Of a stretch of DNA of 53,915 nucleotides, positions 17,185 through 26,519 are shown piece after piece. Position 1 is the stretch's first letter, and every line of letters starts with the position of its first letter. Origin of the DNA: an uncultured Alphaproteobacteria bacterium. GTDB taxonomy: Bacteria; Pseudomonadota; Alphaproteobacteria; HIMB59. Below the pieces are notes generated by a model. It did not search any database. It saw only the letters and a program-made list of their open reading frames with translations, and was not told where the DNA came from. The DNA lies in contig CABZNL010000009.1 in NCBI GenBank assembly GCA_902527045.1, positions 1 to 53,915 of the forward strand. Reading direction: 5' to 3'. The position numbers and the translations under genes are program-made.

Positions 17185-18048
17185 ATGGCCGTAAAACATC
17201 ATGACCCAATAGGTAGATACGTCACCATCGAGGTAGATGGACAACAATACAAAGTCTTTTATCTTTCAAATGGAAAAGGTATTCCACTAGTATGTCAGCA
17301 TACTGCTGGGTGCCACAATCATCAATGGAGAGGATTGCTTGAGGATGAAGAAATAACTCAAAATTATCAAGTTATCGCATACGACCTTCCAAGACATGGT
17401 AAATCAGATCCACCTCATAATACAGAATGGTGGAAAGAAGAATACAAATTAACAGCAGAGCATTATTGCAATTTTATTGTGGAACTTTGCAAGGCTCTAG
17501 ACCTTGAAAACCCTATATTTATGGGCTCTTCCTTTGGAGGGAATGTGGCTCTTCAACTAGCTTTGAAATATCCAAATAAGTTTAAAGCTGTAATTCCTGT
17601 CGAGGCTGCTCATTACTCCCCAGGTTTTTATATTGATTGGTGGAGGCATCCTCATGCCAATGCAGCTCAAGTGTGTGGTAGTGGAGTTTGGGATTTGATG
17701 GCCCCTCAATCACCAGATATGGACAGGTGGTTAACTTGGCATTATTACACTCAAGGATCAGAGGCTTTTAAAGGAGATCTCCATTTTTACTCAGTTGATC
17801 ATGATTTAAGAGATGAACTACAAAATATAGATGGTCACAAGTGTCCAGTAATCATGTTGACTGGAACTTATGACTATCTTACCCCTCCTGAAGCAACAGA
17901 AGATACTGCCAGACAAATTAAGGGAGGAGTTTATATTGAAATGAGAGATATTGGTCATTTTCCAATGAGTGAAAACCATGAAGTCTTTAGAATATATTTA
18001 TTAGAGGCACTCAGAGTCATCAAGGAAAAGACTGATTACAACTCTTAA
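17185..18048 (+). CDS. Alpha/beta hydrolase
   Basis: A 287-residue alpha/beta-hydrolase fold enzyme. The nucleophile elbow is GSSFGG with Ser116; the acid is probably Asp230 (GTYDYLTPPE) and the base His258 (DIGHFPMSEN). An oxyanion-hole segment lies at about 38-46 (QHTAGCHNH), with three His/Cys-rich positions. It likely hydrolyses an ester or amide in the cytoplasm. It stands 25 bases after the SCP2-like gene and 14 before the symporter, and has an AAAGGA Shine-Dalgarno. Substrate unknown; a link with the amide-hydrolase genes downstream is suggested by position. Confidence 0.85.
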   Translation: MAVKHHDPIGRYVTIEVDGQQYKVFYLSNGKGIPLVCQHTAGCHNHQWRGLLEDEEITQNYQVIAYDLPRHGKSDPPHNTEWWKEEYKLTAEHYCNFIVELCKALDLENPIFMGSSFGGNVALQLALKYPNKFKAVIPVEAAHYSPGFYIDWWRHPHANAAQVCGSGVWDLMAPQSPDMDRWLTWHYYTQGSEAFKGDLHFYSVDHDLRDELQNIDGHKCPVIMLTGTYDYLTPPEATEDTARQIKGGVYIEMRDIGHFPMSENHEVFRIYLLEALRVIKEKTDYNS

Positions 18049-18062
18049 TTCAATAACGAGTT

Positions 18063-20117
18063 ATGGTCGCTAATCTTTATTGGTTTTTTTTCTTTCTCGT
18101 TCTTTATATAAGTTTTTGTCTTTTTTGGGGAGCCAGAACTCTTAGAAAAAATAAAACTCCTGAAGCTTATTATTTAGCAGACAGAAGCGTATCACCTTGG
18201 GTATTCTTTTTCTCAGCAACTGTGACTACATTTGCAGGGATAACTATCATATCTTTCCCATCACTAATTTATGCAGATGGCTACTCTTTTCTTGCTACCG
18301 CTGCAATTGTAATAACAATACCTCTTGGAAGTATATTGTTTTTTAAAAGGCAGTGGATGTTAAGCAGAAAATTTAATTTTATCACCCCTGGAGAAATGTA
18401 TTACAAATATTATCAAAGCAATACTCTAAGAATTGTAGTCTTAATAATCGGATTATTTTTCGCTGTTCCGTTTCTGGGAATAATTATTGGATCCACAGGC
18501 AATGTTGTTGAGTTTATTAGTGGAGGAGAAATATCCAGAGACTCTGCCATGTGGGCGCTGACTGCTGTTGTCTTATTTTACATAGTATCTGGTGGGTTTA
18601 AACCCATGGTGAGTGTGAGTGTTGTTCAATCTTGGTTATTTTTTGTTTTCTTCTTAGCGCTGGGTGTTGGTGTATTTAATTATCTCGGAGGTTTAAGTTT
18701 TTTTGAAGAACTATCTATGGCGAATAGCTTTATTTCATTTGGAGCTTGGGGAACTACTGGGGGCTACGGAGGAGGTGATATTTCAGGGTATTTCAACGTT
18801 CCCGGTGTAATTCAGTGGGTTGCAGGTATTGGAAAAAACAACCCATTGGGAGGACCGTGGACAGCAGTTATGATTTTGTCCTTTACTCTGTCATATATGG
18901 GTATTGTGCTCTCTCCCACCTTTTCGATGTGGAGTTATTCAGTAAAATCTCCTAGGTCATTTTACTTTTATCAAGTTTGGGGGTCAGGTGCTGTCGTTGG
19001 AATATTTTTATTTATATTCGCTCCTTTATTGGGAGTAGGGGCTCATCTTCTTGGAGCTAACAGTATTGTTAATTCAAATGGTTTTGCCATTAACCAAATA
19101 TTTCCAGAGCTAAGTTTACAAAATATATCATCTTTGATTTATGTGTTTATTGAGAGCTTTAGTAATCTTTCACCAATCATAGTTGGATTTTTAGCAATTG
19201 CTATAATCGCTGCTCTTCAATCCACATTATCTGCTTTTTTAATGACTTCAGGTAGCATGGTAGCAAGAGATCTTTACAGACCATACATTGATAACAACCC
19301 CTCATGGAAAAGAGAATTATTAGTTGCTAGGTTAGCGATGTTATTATTAAGTTTAGCATCACTGTACCTTGCAACTTTTTTTGAAACTTCTCTTGTATTA
19401 TTAGGTGGATTAGCAATTGCCTTTGGTTTTCAATTATTTCCCGTTCTACTTGGAATGCTTTGGTTCAAATGGATTACCAGAGGTGGAGCAATACTTGGAC
19501 TCATCACTGGATTAGGATTTGTAACATTGGCTGAAACTTTTGGTCATAAACTGACAGGTAATTCTCTTCCGTGGGGTCGATGGCCACTGACAATTTATTC
19601 TGGCTTGTGGGGTTTATTTTTTAATGTGATTGTATGCTTCTTATCTTCAATATTTTCAAGCAACGATACAGACAAAGACCACCGAGAGTCATTTCACAGT
19701 TTTTTAAATCAGCATATGGGCATTCACCCATCACGAAAAAAAATAAAATCTCTCGCTTATGTTTTCTTTTTAATTTGGGCATTCTTTTCTATTGGCCCAG
19801 GTTTGATTTTTGGAAATTTAATATTTGGCAACGCTGATCAAAGTTATGATAATTGGGTGATGGGGGTCCCTTCACTGTGGGCCTACCAAATAATTTGGTG
19901 GGTAGCAGGTATATTTTTAATTTGGTTTTTAGCAAATAAAATGGACTTATCGACTTTGCCGAAGAAACCGATACTAAATGGTGATGAATTTTTGGCTCCT
20001 GATGATGTAGAGGAACAAGGAAACTATATTGACAGAATGGGAGGTGGATATGGTTGGCCACTTATTTTAATCGGTATGGCTGTGGCAACTGTAATACTTT
20101 CCGTTTATGCATTATGA
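18063..20117 (+). CDS. Sodium:solute symporter family protein (SSS)
   Basis: A 684-residue membrane protein with about 14 hydrophobic segments. The N-terminus (YYLADRSVSPWVFFFSATVTTFAG) and the central SGGFKPMVSVSVVQ and QSTLSAFLMTSGSMVARDLYR motifs are those of SSS transporters, which use Na+ to import sugars, amino acids, organic acids or urea. It is longer than the usual 500-600 residues because of a C-terminal extension with two extra membrane segments (after residue about 560). In this operon it is the obvious uptake system for the substrate of the amidohydrolase. The substrate cannot be read from sequence. Confidence 0.88.
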   Translation: MVANLYWFFFFLVLYISFCLFWGARTLRKNKTPEAYYLADRSVSPWVFFFSATVTTFAGITIISFPSLIYADGYSFLATAAIVITIPLGSILFFKRQWMLSRKFNFITPGEMYYKYYQSNTLRIVVLIIGLFFAVPFLGIIIGSTGNVVEFISGGEISRDSAMWALTAVVLFYIVSGGFKPMVSVSVVQSWLFFVFFLALGVGVFNYLGGLSFFEELSMANSFISFGAWGTTGGYGGGDISGYFNVPGVIQWVAGIGKNNPLGGPWTAVMILSFTLSYMGIVLSPTFSMWSYSVKSPRSFYFYQVWGSGAVVGIFLFIFAPLLGVGAHLLGANSIVNSNGFAINQIFPELSLQNISSLIYVFIESFSNLSPIIVGFLAIAIIAALQSTLSAFLMTSGSMVARDLYRPYIDNNPSWKRELLVARLAMLLLSLASLYLATFFETSLVLLGGLAIAFGFQLFPVLLGMLWFKWITRGGAILGLITGLGFVTLAETFGHKLTGNSLPWGRWPLTIYSGLWGLFFNVIVCFLSSIFSSNDTDKDHRESFHSFLNQHMGIHPSRKKIKSLAYVFFLIWAFFSIGPGLIFGNLIFGNADQSYDNWVMGVPSLWAYQIIWWVAGIFLIWFLANKMDLSTLPKKPILNGDEFLAPDDVEEQGNYIDRMGGGYGWPLILIGMAVATVILSVYAL

Positions 20118-20146
20118 TGCTAAAGTGTACAAAATTGAGGAGGAAT

Positions 20147-20218
20147 ATGAATTTTTCGTATTGTGTTTCATTATTTGGAACAAAAAACTGTGTGGAAGGT
20201 GAAGAATATCTAAAATAG
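20147..20218 (+). CDS. Candidate 23-residue microprotein or leader peptide upstream of dmfA1
   Basis: ATG at 20147 follows a very strong Shine-Dalgarno, GAGGAGG (20137-20143), and the frame ends at TAG 20216-20218, four bases before the dmfA1 ATG at 20223. The peptide has 23 residues with two cysteines (SYCVSL and KNCVEGEE). dmfA1 itself has no good ribosome site, so reading this microORF may couple translation to dmfA1. It could be a structural small subunit, a leader, or an accident of a strong ribosome site. No homolog is known to me. Confidence 0.45.
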   Translation: MNFSYCVSLFGTKNCVEGEEYLK

Positions 20219-20222
20219 AGTT

Positions 20223-20651
20223 ATGTCTGATTACAGCTACAAGAACCCCTCAAACGTCCAATTAAATAAAGGACATAAGCACACTGACGATTTCATTACA
20301 AAGAAATATATTTTAAAAATGTTGAGAGATCCTCAAAAATTAAAATCTTTAATTGAAGAGCACAGAGCAACCCCAATAGGAAGGGCTGCAACTCGAGATC
20401 ACGGTATCATTCAGCATAGCCAAGATCTTCAGACACTTTTAGATAAGTTAAGAAGAGGTAGTAAAGAAAATGGCTTTGTAACAGTTTGTTTAAGAAGACA
20501 TGAAGATTATAGAGTTGGTATAACAACAGGCGTAAGAGGTGAGCCAGTTGAAATTACTGAAGACTCTTACTCATCAGAAGAAGCATGTGAACATGCAATT
20601 TTTTTAAAAAGAATTAATAGATTACTTGAGGAGTATAGCGGGGAAGAATAA
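20223..20651 (+). CDS. dmfA1: N,N-dimethylformamidase small (alpha) subunit-like protein
   Basis: A 142-residue basic, helical protein, close to the roughly 130 residues of the DMFase small subunit, and located directly before the large subunit with a one-base TAATG overlap, as in known dmfA1A2 pairs. Recognition rests mainly on size and the partner gene; visible segments include LKMLRDPQKLKSLIEEH and an Arg-rich part RLLRRGS-like region near 75-85. In DMFase the two subunits form an alpha2beta2-type assembly that hydrolyses formamides in the cytoplasm. Confidence 0.72.
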   Translation: MSDYSYKNPSNVQLNKGHKHTDDFITKKYILKMLRDPQKLKSLIEEHRATPIGRAATRDHGIIQHSQDLQTLLDKLRRGSKENGFVTVCLRRHEDYRVGITTGVRGEPVEITEDSYSSEEACEHAIFLKRINRLLEEYSGEE

Positions 20652-23005
20652 TGTTAAAAATTACAGGATATAGCGACAAGTACTCAGCTCACCCTGGTGA
20701 GGAGGTAAAATTTTATATTAATGCTGAATACAATGATAGTTATGAAGTTCAATTAGTCCGCCTCATACACGGTGATACAAATCCAGAAGGCCCAGGATAT
20801 AAAGAAGCTGAAATAGACGCTACTTGTAACGGAACTTATCAAGGTAAAAACCAGAGAATACATGGTGGATCATATATCATCATGCCTCAACACGATAATT
20901 TAAATTTAGAGAGCTTTACGATGCAGGCTTACATTTTCCCAACTACCCCAGATAAAGGTAGACAAGGAATTTTCACTAAATTTAATGAGGAAGAAAAAAA
21001 AGGTTATGGTCTTTTCGTTAATGATGAAGGTTGTTTGTCTGTTGAAATTGGTGATGGGTCTCAAGTTGTTACTGTCTCTTCAGAAAAAAAGCTTTTGAGA
21101 AAGGTTTGGTATCTAGTCATCGCAACATTTGATGCACAATCAAGAAGATTAACTCTTCACCAAGAACCAAGAGTTACATCTACTAATGGGGGTTTGGGCA
21201 TGGCTATTTTGAATCCAATCGAAGAAACTTCAGCAATTATCGAAACTACTAGCTCAGTTTTACCTGCTGCTAATGATGCTCCTCTTCTACTTGCTGCCAC
21301 AACTCTCAACAATAGATCAGGTCGACATATTTTTGGCGGACATTTCAAAGAAGTAACTTCTCCAATTGAACTACCTGAGCAAACAAAGACTTTTAACGGC
21401 AAGATAGATAGACCTAGATTGTCTAATATTGCCTTATCGAAGGCTGAAATAGAAACACTTGCTTCAAGTTATGATGAATGTAATACGACTGTCAGGTCAA
21501 CAGTTGTCGGGGCTTGGGATTTTCACGCAAATATTGGTAAAAGTATTGCCTCAACAAAGATCGTTGATACGTCGCCAAATAACCATCATGGATTTATAAT
21601 TAATATGCCAAACAGAGGTATGACTGGACATAACTGGACAGCAGATGAAATGGTTTTCCATCATAAACCTGAAGAGTATGGTGCAATTCATTTTCACGAT
21701 GATGATATAGACGATGCGAGATGGGATGTAGATTTTACTCTAAAAGTACCTGAAGGATTAAAAAGTGGAGTTTATGCTGCAAGACTCAGAGTTGATGGAA
21801 GAGAGGAATCAGAAAATGAAGATTACATTCCATTTTGTGTTAAACCTCCTAAAGGAACAGCAACTGCAAAAACTTTATTTCTGTTACCTACTAATAGTTA
21901 CATGGCTTACTCCAATGATAATCTTGGAACCAACTCTGTTGTTGCACAATTATTAGCAGGTAAGGTTCCTGTACTAGAACCTGCAGATTTATATTTAAAT
22001 GAACACAGAGAATACGGACTATCAACCTATTCACTTCACTCAGATGGACACGGTGTATCTATATCATCGAGGCTCAGACCAATCCTTAATATGAGACCTA
22101 AATACAGACATTGGCTTTCTCCATCGTTATGGCAACTTAATGCTGACTTACATCTTACCGACTGGCTTGAAGAAAAAGGTTTCGATTTCGATGTTCTCAC
22201 AGATGAGGATTTGGAACACGAGGGCATAAACTTATTAAATCGATATAAAGTTGTAATGACAGGAAGTCACCCAGAGTATTCATCTGAAAAATATATGGAC
22301 GCTTTAGAGTCCTATCAAATGCAAGGCGGTAGATGTTTCTATTTAGGTTCTGATGGGTTTTATTGGATTAGTGAATATCATCCTGACAACCCCAATATTA
22401 CTGAAGTTCGAAAAGGTGAAGCTGGCACAAGAGCATGGACTTCTAACCCAGGCGAATATAATAATGCTTTTGATGGTAAATACGGTGGTATGTGGAGAGC
22501 TCGAGGAAGAATACCTTCTAAAGTTTGTGGTTTGACCTTTACATCTTATGGATTTGATGTTTCCTCATACTACAAAAGAGAGGAAGATAGTTTTAAGCCT
22601 GAATGTTCTTGGATTTTTGAGGGTATAGGAGCAGATGAGGTGATTGGTGATTTTGGTTTAGTTGGTGGAGGAGCTGCCGGTTTGGAGTTAGACAGGTACG
22701 ACTTAGAGTTTGGAACCCCACATAATGCATATTATTTGGCTCGTTCACAAGATCACTCTAATATGATGTTGCAAGTAAATGAGGAAATACACTTTGCTGT
22801 CCGGGGTTACTATGGTGGTGGTCATGAAAATCCAATGGTCAGAGCTGATATGATTTACTATAAAACACCTAATAATGGTGCAATGTTTGCACCAGGTTCC
22901 TTGGCTTGGTGTGGAAGTCTCTCACATAATAATTATAATAATAATGTCTCTAGAATTATGGAAAATACGCTCAAAGGTTTTTTAAAGGACGGTCCTTTAC
23001 CTTAA
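20651..23005 (+). CDS. dmfA2: N,N-dimethylformamidase large (beta) subunit-like amidohydrolase
   Basis: A 784-residue protein, close to the roughly 760 residues of the Paracoccus enzyme. An N-terminal beta domain is followed by a LamG/concanavalin-like segment (about 60-290) and a C-terminal catalytic part from about 400. The known mononuclear iron site uses two Tyr and one Glu (Tyr399, Tyr440, Glu521, with His519 nearby, from memory). Here Tyr420 (NSYMAYSN), Tyr460 (LSTYSLHSDG) and Glu542 with His540 (GSHPEYSS) occur at matching spacing. The family cleaves N-substituted formamides to amine plus formate. The real substrate may be another amide: no amine dehydrogenase or formate dehydrogenase gene lies in the window. 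Confidence 0.85.
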   Translation: MLKITGYSDKYSAHPGEEVKFYINAEYNDSYEVQLVRLIHGDTNPEGPGYKEAEIDATCNGTYQGKNQRIHGGSYIIMPQHDNLNLESFTMQAYIFPTTPDKGRQGIFTKFNEEEKKGYGLFVNDEGCLSVEIGDGSQVVTVSSEKKLLRKVWYLVIATFDAQSRRLTLHQEPRVTSTNGGLGMAILNPIEETSAIIETTSSVLPAANDAPLLLAATTLNNRSGRHIFGGHFKEVTSPIELPEQTKTFNGKIDRPRLSNIALSKAEIETLASSYDECNTTVRSTVVGAWDFHANIGKSIASTKIVDTSPNNHHGFIINMPNRGMTGHNWTADEMVFHHKPEEYGAIHFHDDDIDDARWDVDFTLKVPEGLKSGVYAARLRVDGREESENEDYIPFCVKPPKGTATAKTLFLLPTNSYMAYSNDNLGTNSVVAQLLAGKVPVLEPADLYLNEHREYGLSTYSLHSDGHGVSISSRLRPILNMRPKYRHWLSPSLWQLNADLHLTDWLEEKGFDFDVLTDEDLEHEGINLLNRYKVVMTGSHPEYSSEKYMDALESYQMQGGRCFYLGSDGFYWISEYHPDNPNITEVRKGEAGTRAWTSNPGEYNNAFDGKYGGMWRARGRIPSKVCGLTFTSYGFDVSSYYKREEDSFKPECSWIFEGIGADEVIGDFGLVGGGAAGLELDRYDLEFGTPHNAYYLARSQDHSNMMLQVNEEIHFAVRGYYGGGHENPMVRADMIYYKTPNNGAMFAPGSLAWCGSLSHNNYNNNVSRIMENTLKGFLKDGPLP

Positions 23006-23008
23006 ATT

Positions 23009-23368
23009 ATGAAAAAACAAAATATGCAGGAGATCCCATGGGGAAAAGAGACACTTGGTGCTCTGGACACTCCGTTAAATGAGTTAGAAAAAAAAGCACT
23101 CCAAAATTTAGATGTAGATAAATTAAATGATATGGCAGAGTGCCTCTTTGCTTTAAACAACAGACATTATGGCCCTATTCCTGGAACATACATGGTTATG
23201 TGTGTCGAGCCTGGTAAGACCTGGTGTGTTGGGCAGCTCAGCGCTGATAGAGCAAAACCTTTTGTTCTTTTTCCTGAACTTGTTTTTGACTCAGTTGAAA
23301 AAGCAACAAAAGCTGCCGAAGCTCTTAAAGCTGAAAAAGCTGAGAGCGTACCTTGTAGAAATATCTAA
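23009..23368 (+). CDS. Conserved-looking 119-residue protein of unknown function
   Basis: Starts 3 bases after the amidohydrolase stop; MQEIPW at 23024 is an alternative start. Soluble, with a helical first half, a central beta-rich stretch GTYMVMCVEPGKTWCVG, and a C-terminal helix rich in Ala/Glu/Lys. No signal peptide or metal motif. I do not recognise the family. Its position inside the tight dmf operon suggests an accessory role. Confidence 0.7.
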   Translation: MKKQNMQEIPWGKETLGALDTPLNELEKKALQNLDVDKLNDMAECLFALNNRHYGPIPGTYMVMCVEPGKTWCVGQLSADRAKPFVLFPELVFDSVEKATKAAEALKAEKAESVPCRNI

Positions 23369-23372
23369 CGAC

Positions 23373-23648
23373 ATGGCTAAAGCCAATGTCATGATAGATA
23401 ACAACAAAACTAGAGTCACAGAATGGTCTTTTGAAGTTGGGGATTCAACTGGTCAGCACATTCATGAATACGATTATGTAGTAGTGCCCTTATTAGATGG
23501 GGAACTTAAAATTGTAAATCATGATGGAGAGGAAACGATTTCGAAACTAGCAAAAGGTGGATCTTACTTTAGAGAAAAGGGAATTAACCATAATGTTTAT
23601 AATAACAATGATTTTATTTATAAATTTATTGAGATAGAATTTAAGTAG
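23373..23648 (+). CDS. Small cupin-domain protein
   Basis: A 91-residue single cupin. Motif 1 is HIHEYDYVVVPLLDGEL (metal-site pattern GxHxHxnE-like with His, His and Glu), and motif 2 has a His in GINHNVYN near residue 75. Such small cupins bind a metal and act as isomerases, dioxygenases or ligand-binding accessories. I set the start at ATG 23373 because upstream sequence in this frame overlaps the preceding gene. The stop abuts the lactonase ATG. Confidence 0.8.
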   Translation: MAKANVMIDNNKTRVTEWSFEVGDSTGQHIHEYDYVVVPLLDGELKIVNHDGEETISKLAKGGSYFREKGINHNVYNNNDFIYKFIEIEFK

Positions 23649-24602
23649 ATGGAAAAAAAACTAAGCGCAAGTTACAAAAAATCTGATTTAGATCAATTTG
23701 ATAAAATTATTACAAATAAACAAACTGATCAAAAAGTTAAAGAATATTCCATTAAAGAGGCAATTGAAGACTCAAAAAAAGAATATAGCCACTTAACCAA
23801 TTCTCAAGTCTCTACTGACATGAGGCTCTATATGTTTCAGACCGGAACACTAAAAACTAAAATGAAATATATTAAGATGAACCAATCTAATGAGGATTTT
23901 GAAATTCCAGTCCCATGGTTTTTGATAAGGCATCCAAAAGGAGATGTGGTAATTGATGGGGGAAATGCAAAAGAAGTCAGTGAAGACAAACATGCTCATT
24001 GGGGTTCCGTTGTAGCTGCATACGATCCAATAATGGGAAAAACTGAAAATTGCATTGATCAGCTTAATTCCATTGGAGTTAATCCAGCAGGCATCAGATA
24101 TGTTTTGCATTCTCACCTTCACCTTGATCACTCAGGCGGTGTTGGAAGATTTCCTAATGCAACACACTTAGTTCAACAAAAGGAGTATGATTATGCTTTT
24201 AATCCAGATTGGTTCTCTAAACCTGCTTATATCAGAAAAGATTTTGATAAACCTGGAATTAATTGGAAATTTTTAAGAGACAGAAATGATGATTTTTTTG
24301 ATTTATATGGTGATGGATCAATTATAGTAATCTTTACTCCAGGGCATGCACCGGGCCATCAGTCTTTTTTAGTAAATTTACCAAACTCTGGTTACGTGTT
24401 GCTAACTATTGATGCGGCTTACACAATGGATCATTGGAACAATTTAACACTACCTGGTCTTGTTTGCTCAGCTGTAGACGTTGTTGAGTCAGTAAAGAAA
24501 CTTAAAAAAGTTGCAAAAGACAAAAATGCTACAGTTGTCACTGGGCACGATCCTCATGCATGGCAAGAGTTTAAAAAAGCTCCAATGTTTTATTATGATT
24601 AA
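23649..24602 (+). CDS. Metallo-beta-lactamase-fold lactonase (AttM/AiiA-like)
   Basis: A 317-residue protein. [11 protein letters not shown] gives the dinuclear metal signature HxHxDH with His156, His158, Asp160 and His161; a later TPGHAPGH adds the next His and an Asp ligand follows (TIDAAY). The domain order matches N-acyl-homoserine-lactone or gamma-lactone hydrolases. In this operon a catabolic lactonase is more likely than a quorum-quenching enzyme, as no LuxI/LuxR system is present. It starts directly at the cupin stop and overlaps xylA by one base. Confidence 0.85.
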   Translation: MEKKLSASYKKSDLDQFDKIITNKQTDQKVKEYSIKEAIEDSKKEYSHLTNSQVSTDMRLYMFQTGTLKTKMKYIKMNQSNEDFEIPVPWFLIRHPKGDVVIDGGNAKEVSEDKHAHWGSVVAAYDPIMGKTENCIDQLNSIGVNPAGIRYVLHSHLHLDHSGGVGRFPNATHLVQQKEYDYAFNPDWFSKPAYIRKDFDKPGINWKFLRDRNDDFFDLYGDGSIIVIFTPGHAPGHQSFLVNLPNSGYVLLTIDAAYTMDHWNNLTLPGLVCSAVDVVESVKKLKKVAKDKNATVVTGHDPHAWQEFKKAPMFYYD

Positions 24603-25909
24603 TGTCTGACTATTTTCAAGATATACCTCCAATTAAATTCGAAGGCAAAGACTCAAAAAACCCTCTTGCCTTTAAATATTATCAAGCAGATAGAAAGATC
24701 TTAGGAAAAAATCTTGAAGACCACCTACGTATGGCAGTATGTTACTGGCATACATTTAACTGGCCGGGGGGAGATCCTTTTGGAGGCCAGACTTTTCTTC
24801 GTCCATGGATGGAGTCAGGGGACAAATTAGAGCAAGCAAAAGATAAACTAAATAATGCTTTTAGTTTTTTTGAAAAATTAAGAATTCCTTTCTTTTGTTT
24901 TCACGATGTCGACGTTGCTCCTGAAGGAGATAATTTTTCAGAGACAGAGAAGTTACAAAAAACCATAGTTGATGAAATTTCAAAAAAATTAGAAACTAGT
25001 AAAGTTCAACTTCTTTGGGGAACTGCTAATCTCTTCAGTCATCGAAGGTATATGTCAGGAGCTGCCACTAATCCTGATCCTGAAGTTTTTCAATATGCTG
25101 CTGCTCAAGTAAAGATGTGTCTAGAAAATACTCAATTCCTTGGGGGCCAAAACTATGTTTTGTGGGGAGGTAGAGAGGGTTATGAAACAATTCTCAATAC
25201 GAATATGAAACAAGAATATGATCAGCTGGGTAGATTTTTGAATATGGTAGCTGAACATAAGCATAAAATTGGTTTCAAAGGTTCACTTTTGATTGAACCT
25301 AAACCTCATGAACCAACTAAACACCAGTATGATTTTGACTCTGCGAATGTTTTTGCATTTCTCCAAAAATACGGTCTTGAGAAAGAATTCAAACTAAATA
25401 TTGAACAAAATCACGCTATTTTGGCTAAACACTCTTTTGAACATGAGATAGCCTACGCTCTTTCCAATAATATTCTTGGGAGTATTGACATTAATAGAGG
25501 TGATTATTTAGTTGGATGGGATACTGATCAATTCCCAAACAATGTTGAAGAACTTGTTTTGCCTTTCTATTACATTTTTAAAAACGGAGGTTTTTCATCA
25601 GGGGGACTTAACATGGACGCTAAGATTAGAAGACAATCCATTGACCCAGAGGATCTTTTTTATGCTCACATTGGCTCCATGGATACATGTGCTAGAACAC
25701 TTATTAGTGTTGAAAAAATGATAAACGATGGAAGCTATGAAACTTTTTTAAAACAAAGATATGAGTCTTGGAATGAAAATTCTGAACTGATGAATAAATT
25801 ATCATTAGAGGATATTCATAATAAAGTCATTAAGGAAAATATTAATCCAGATCCTAAATCTGGTAGACAAGAATATCTTGAAAATCTAATCAACTCATTT
25901 GTTGAGTAA
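24602..25909 (+). CDS. xylA: Xylose isomerase
   Basis: A 435-residue protein of normal class II length (about 440). The catalytic [12 protein letters not shown] places His101 and Asp104 at the same numbers as in the E. coli enzyme; [14 protein letters not shown], the [14 protein letters not shown] segment and [10 protein letters not shown] carry the two Mg2+/Mn2+ sites. It isomerises xylose to xylulose (and can act on glucose or other aldoses). No xylulokinase (xylB) lies in the window, so the physiological sugar may be another short aldose; DhaKL-like kinase genes downstream are an alternative partner. One-base overlap with the lactonase. Confidence 0.93.
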   Translation: MSDYFQDIPPIKFEGKDSKNPLAFKYYQADRKILGKNLEDHLRMAVCYWHTFNWPGGDPFGGQTFLRPWMESGDKLEQAKDKLNNAFSFFEKLRIPFFCFHDVDVAPEGDNFSETEKLQKTIVDEISKKLETSKVQLLWGTANLFSHRRYMSGAATNPDPEVFQYAAAQVKMCLENTQFLGGQNYVLWGGREGYETILNTNMKQEYDQLGRFLNMVAEHKHKIGFKGSLLIEPKPHEPTKHQYDFDSANVFAFLQKYGLEKEFKLNIEQNHAILAKHSFEHEIAYALSNNILGSIDINRGDYLVGWDTDQFPNNVEELVLPFYYIFKNGGFSSGGLNMDAKIRRQSIDPEDLFYAHIGSMDTCARTLISVEKMINDGSYETFLKQRYESWNENSELMNKLSLEDIHNKVIKENINPDPKSGRQEYLENLINSFVE

Positions 25910-25913
25910 ATCT

Positions 25914-26519
25914 ATGAAAGTAAATAAATTTTTATTTGACTTGGGTAATGTTTTTTTTGACTGGAGCCCGCACCATGTATTTAAAAAAATAATACTTGAT
26001 GATGATAAATTTAATTATTTCATAAATGAAATAGCATTTCCTCATCTTGATACAAGGTGTGATGCTGGCGTTAAAATAGATATTGCTGTTTCTGAGGCTG
26101 TTCAAAAGTTTCCTGACTATGAGAAAGAAATAAAACTCTATTATCCAAATCATAGAAATATGGTTAATGGTTCCTACCAAGATTCTATTGATATATTTAA
26201 AAAGATTAAATCTCTGGGGCACCCATGTTATGTATTGTCTAATTGGTCAGATGAAACTTATGAAGGTATGGAAGACCAATATCCTTTTTTAAAAGAATTT
26301 GATGGTAAAATTATTTCTGGAAGAGAATTCTTAGTAAAGCCTGACCCAAAAATATATCAACTAGCTATTTCAAGGTTTGATTTAGTAAGTTCTGAAACTC
26401 TTTTTATAGATGATCGTGAAGAAAATATCGAAGCTGCAAAAGAATTAGGTTTTCAAACAATTCATTTAACAGATCCATCTTTAATAAAATCAGAAATCAG
26501 TAAATATTTATTTGTTTAA
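25914..26519 (+). CDS. HAD-family phosphatase (YihX-like)
   Basis: A 201-residue protein read from ATG 25914; a TTG at 25899 would give 206 residues but overlaps xylA. Motif I is FDLGNVFFDW (the DxG form of the YihX/epoxide-hydrolase-like HAD group), motif II LSNWSD, motif III the Lys in FLVKPDPKIY and motif IV LFIDDREEN. It would dephosphorylate a sugar phosphate or other small phosphoester. Placed between xylA and the aldo/keto reductase, with an 8-base overlap with the latter. Confidence 0.83.
   Translation: MKVNKFLFDLGNVFFDWSPHHVFKKIILDDDKFNYFINEIAFPHLDTRCDAGVKIDIAVSEAVQKFPDYEKEIKLYYPNHRNMVNGSYQDSIDIFKKIKSLGHPCYVLSNWSDETYEGMEDQYPFLKEFDGKIISGREFLVKPDPKIYQLAISRFDLVSSETLFIDDREENIEAAKELGFQTIHLTDPSLIKSEISKYLFV

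Noticed and set aside
23649-24602. Quorum-quenching AHL lactonase
   Set aside because: The fold fits, but no signal synthase or receptor is present and the operon context is catabolic; reported only as a lactonase.
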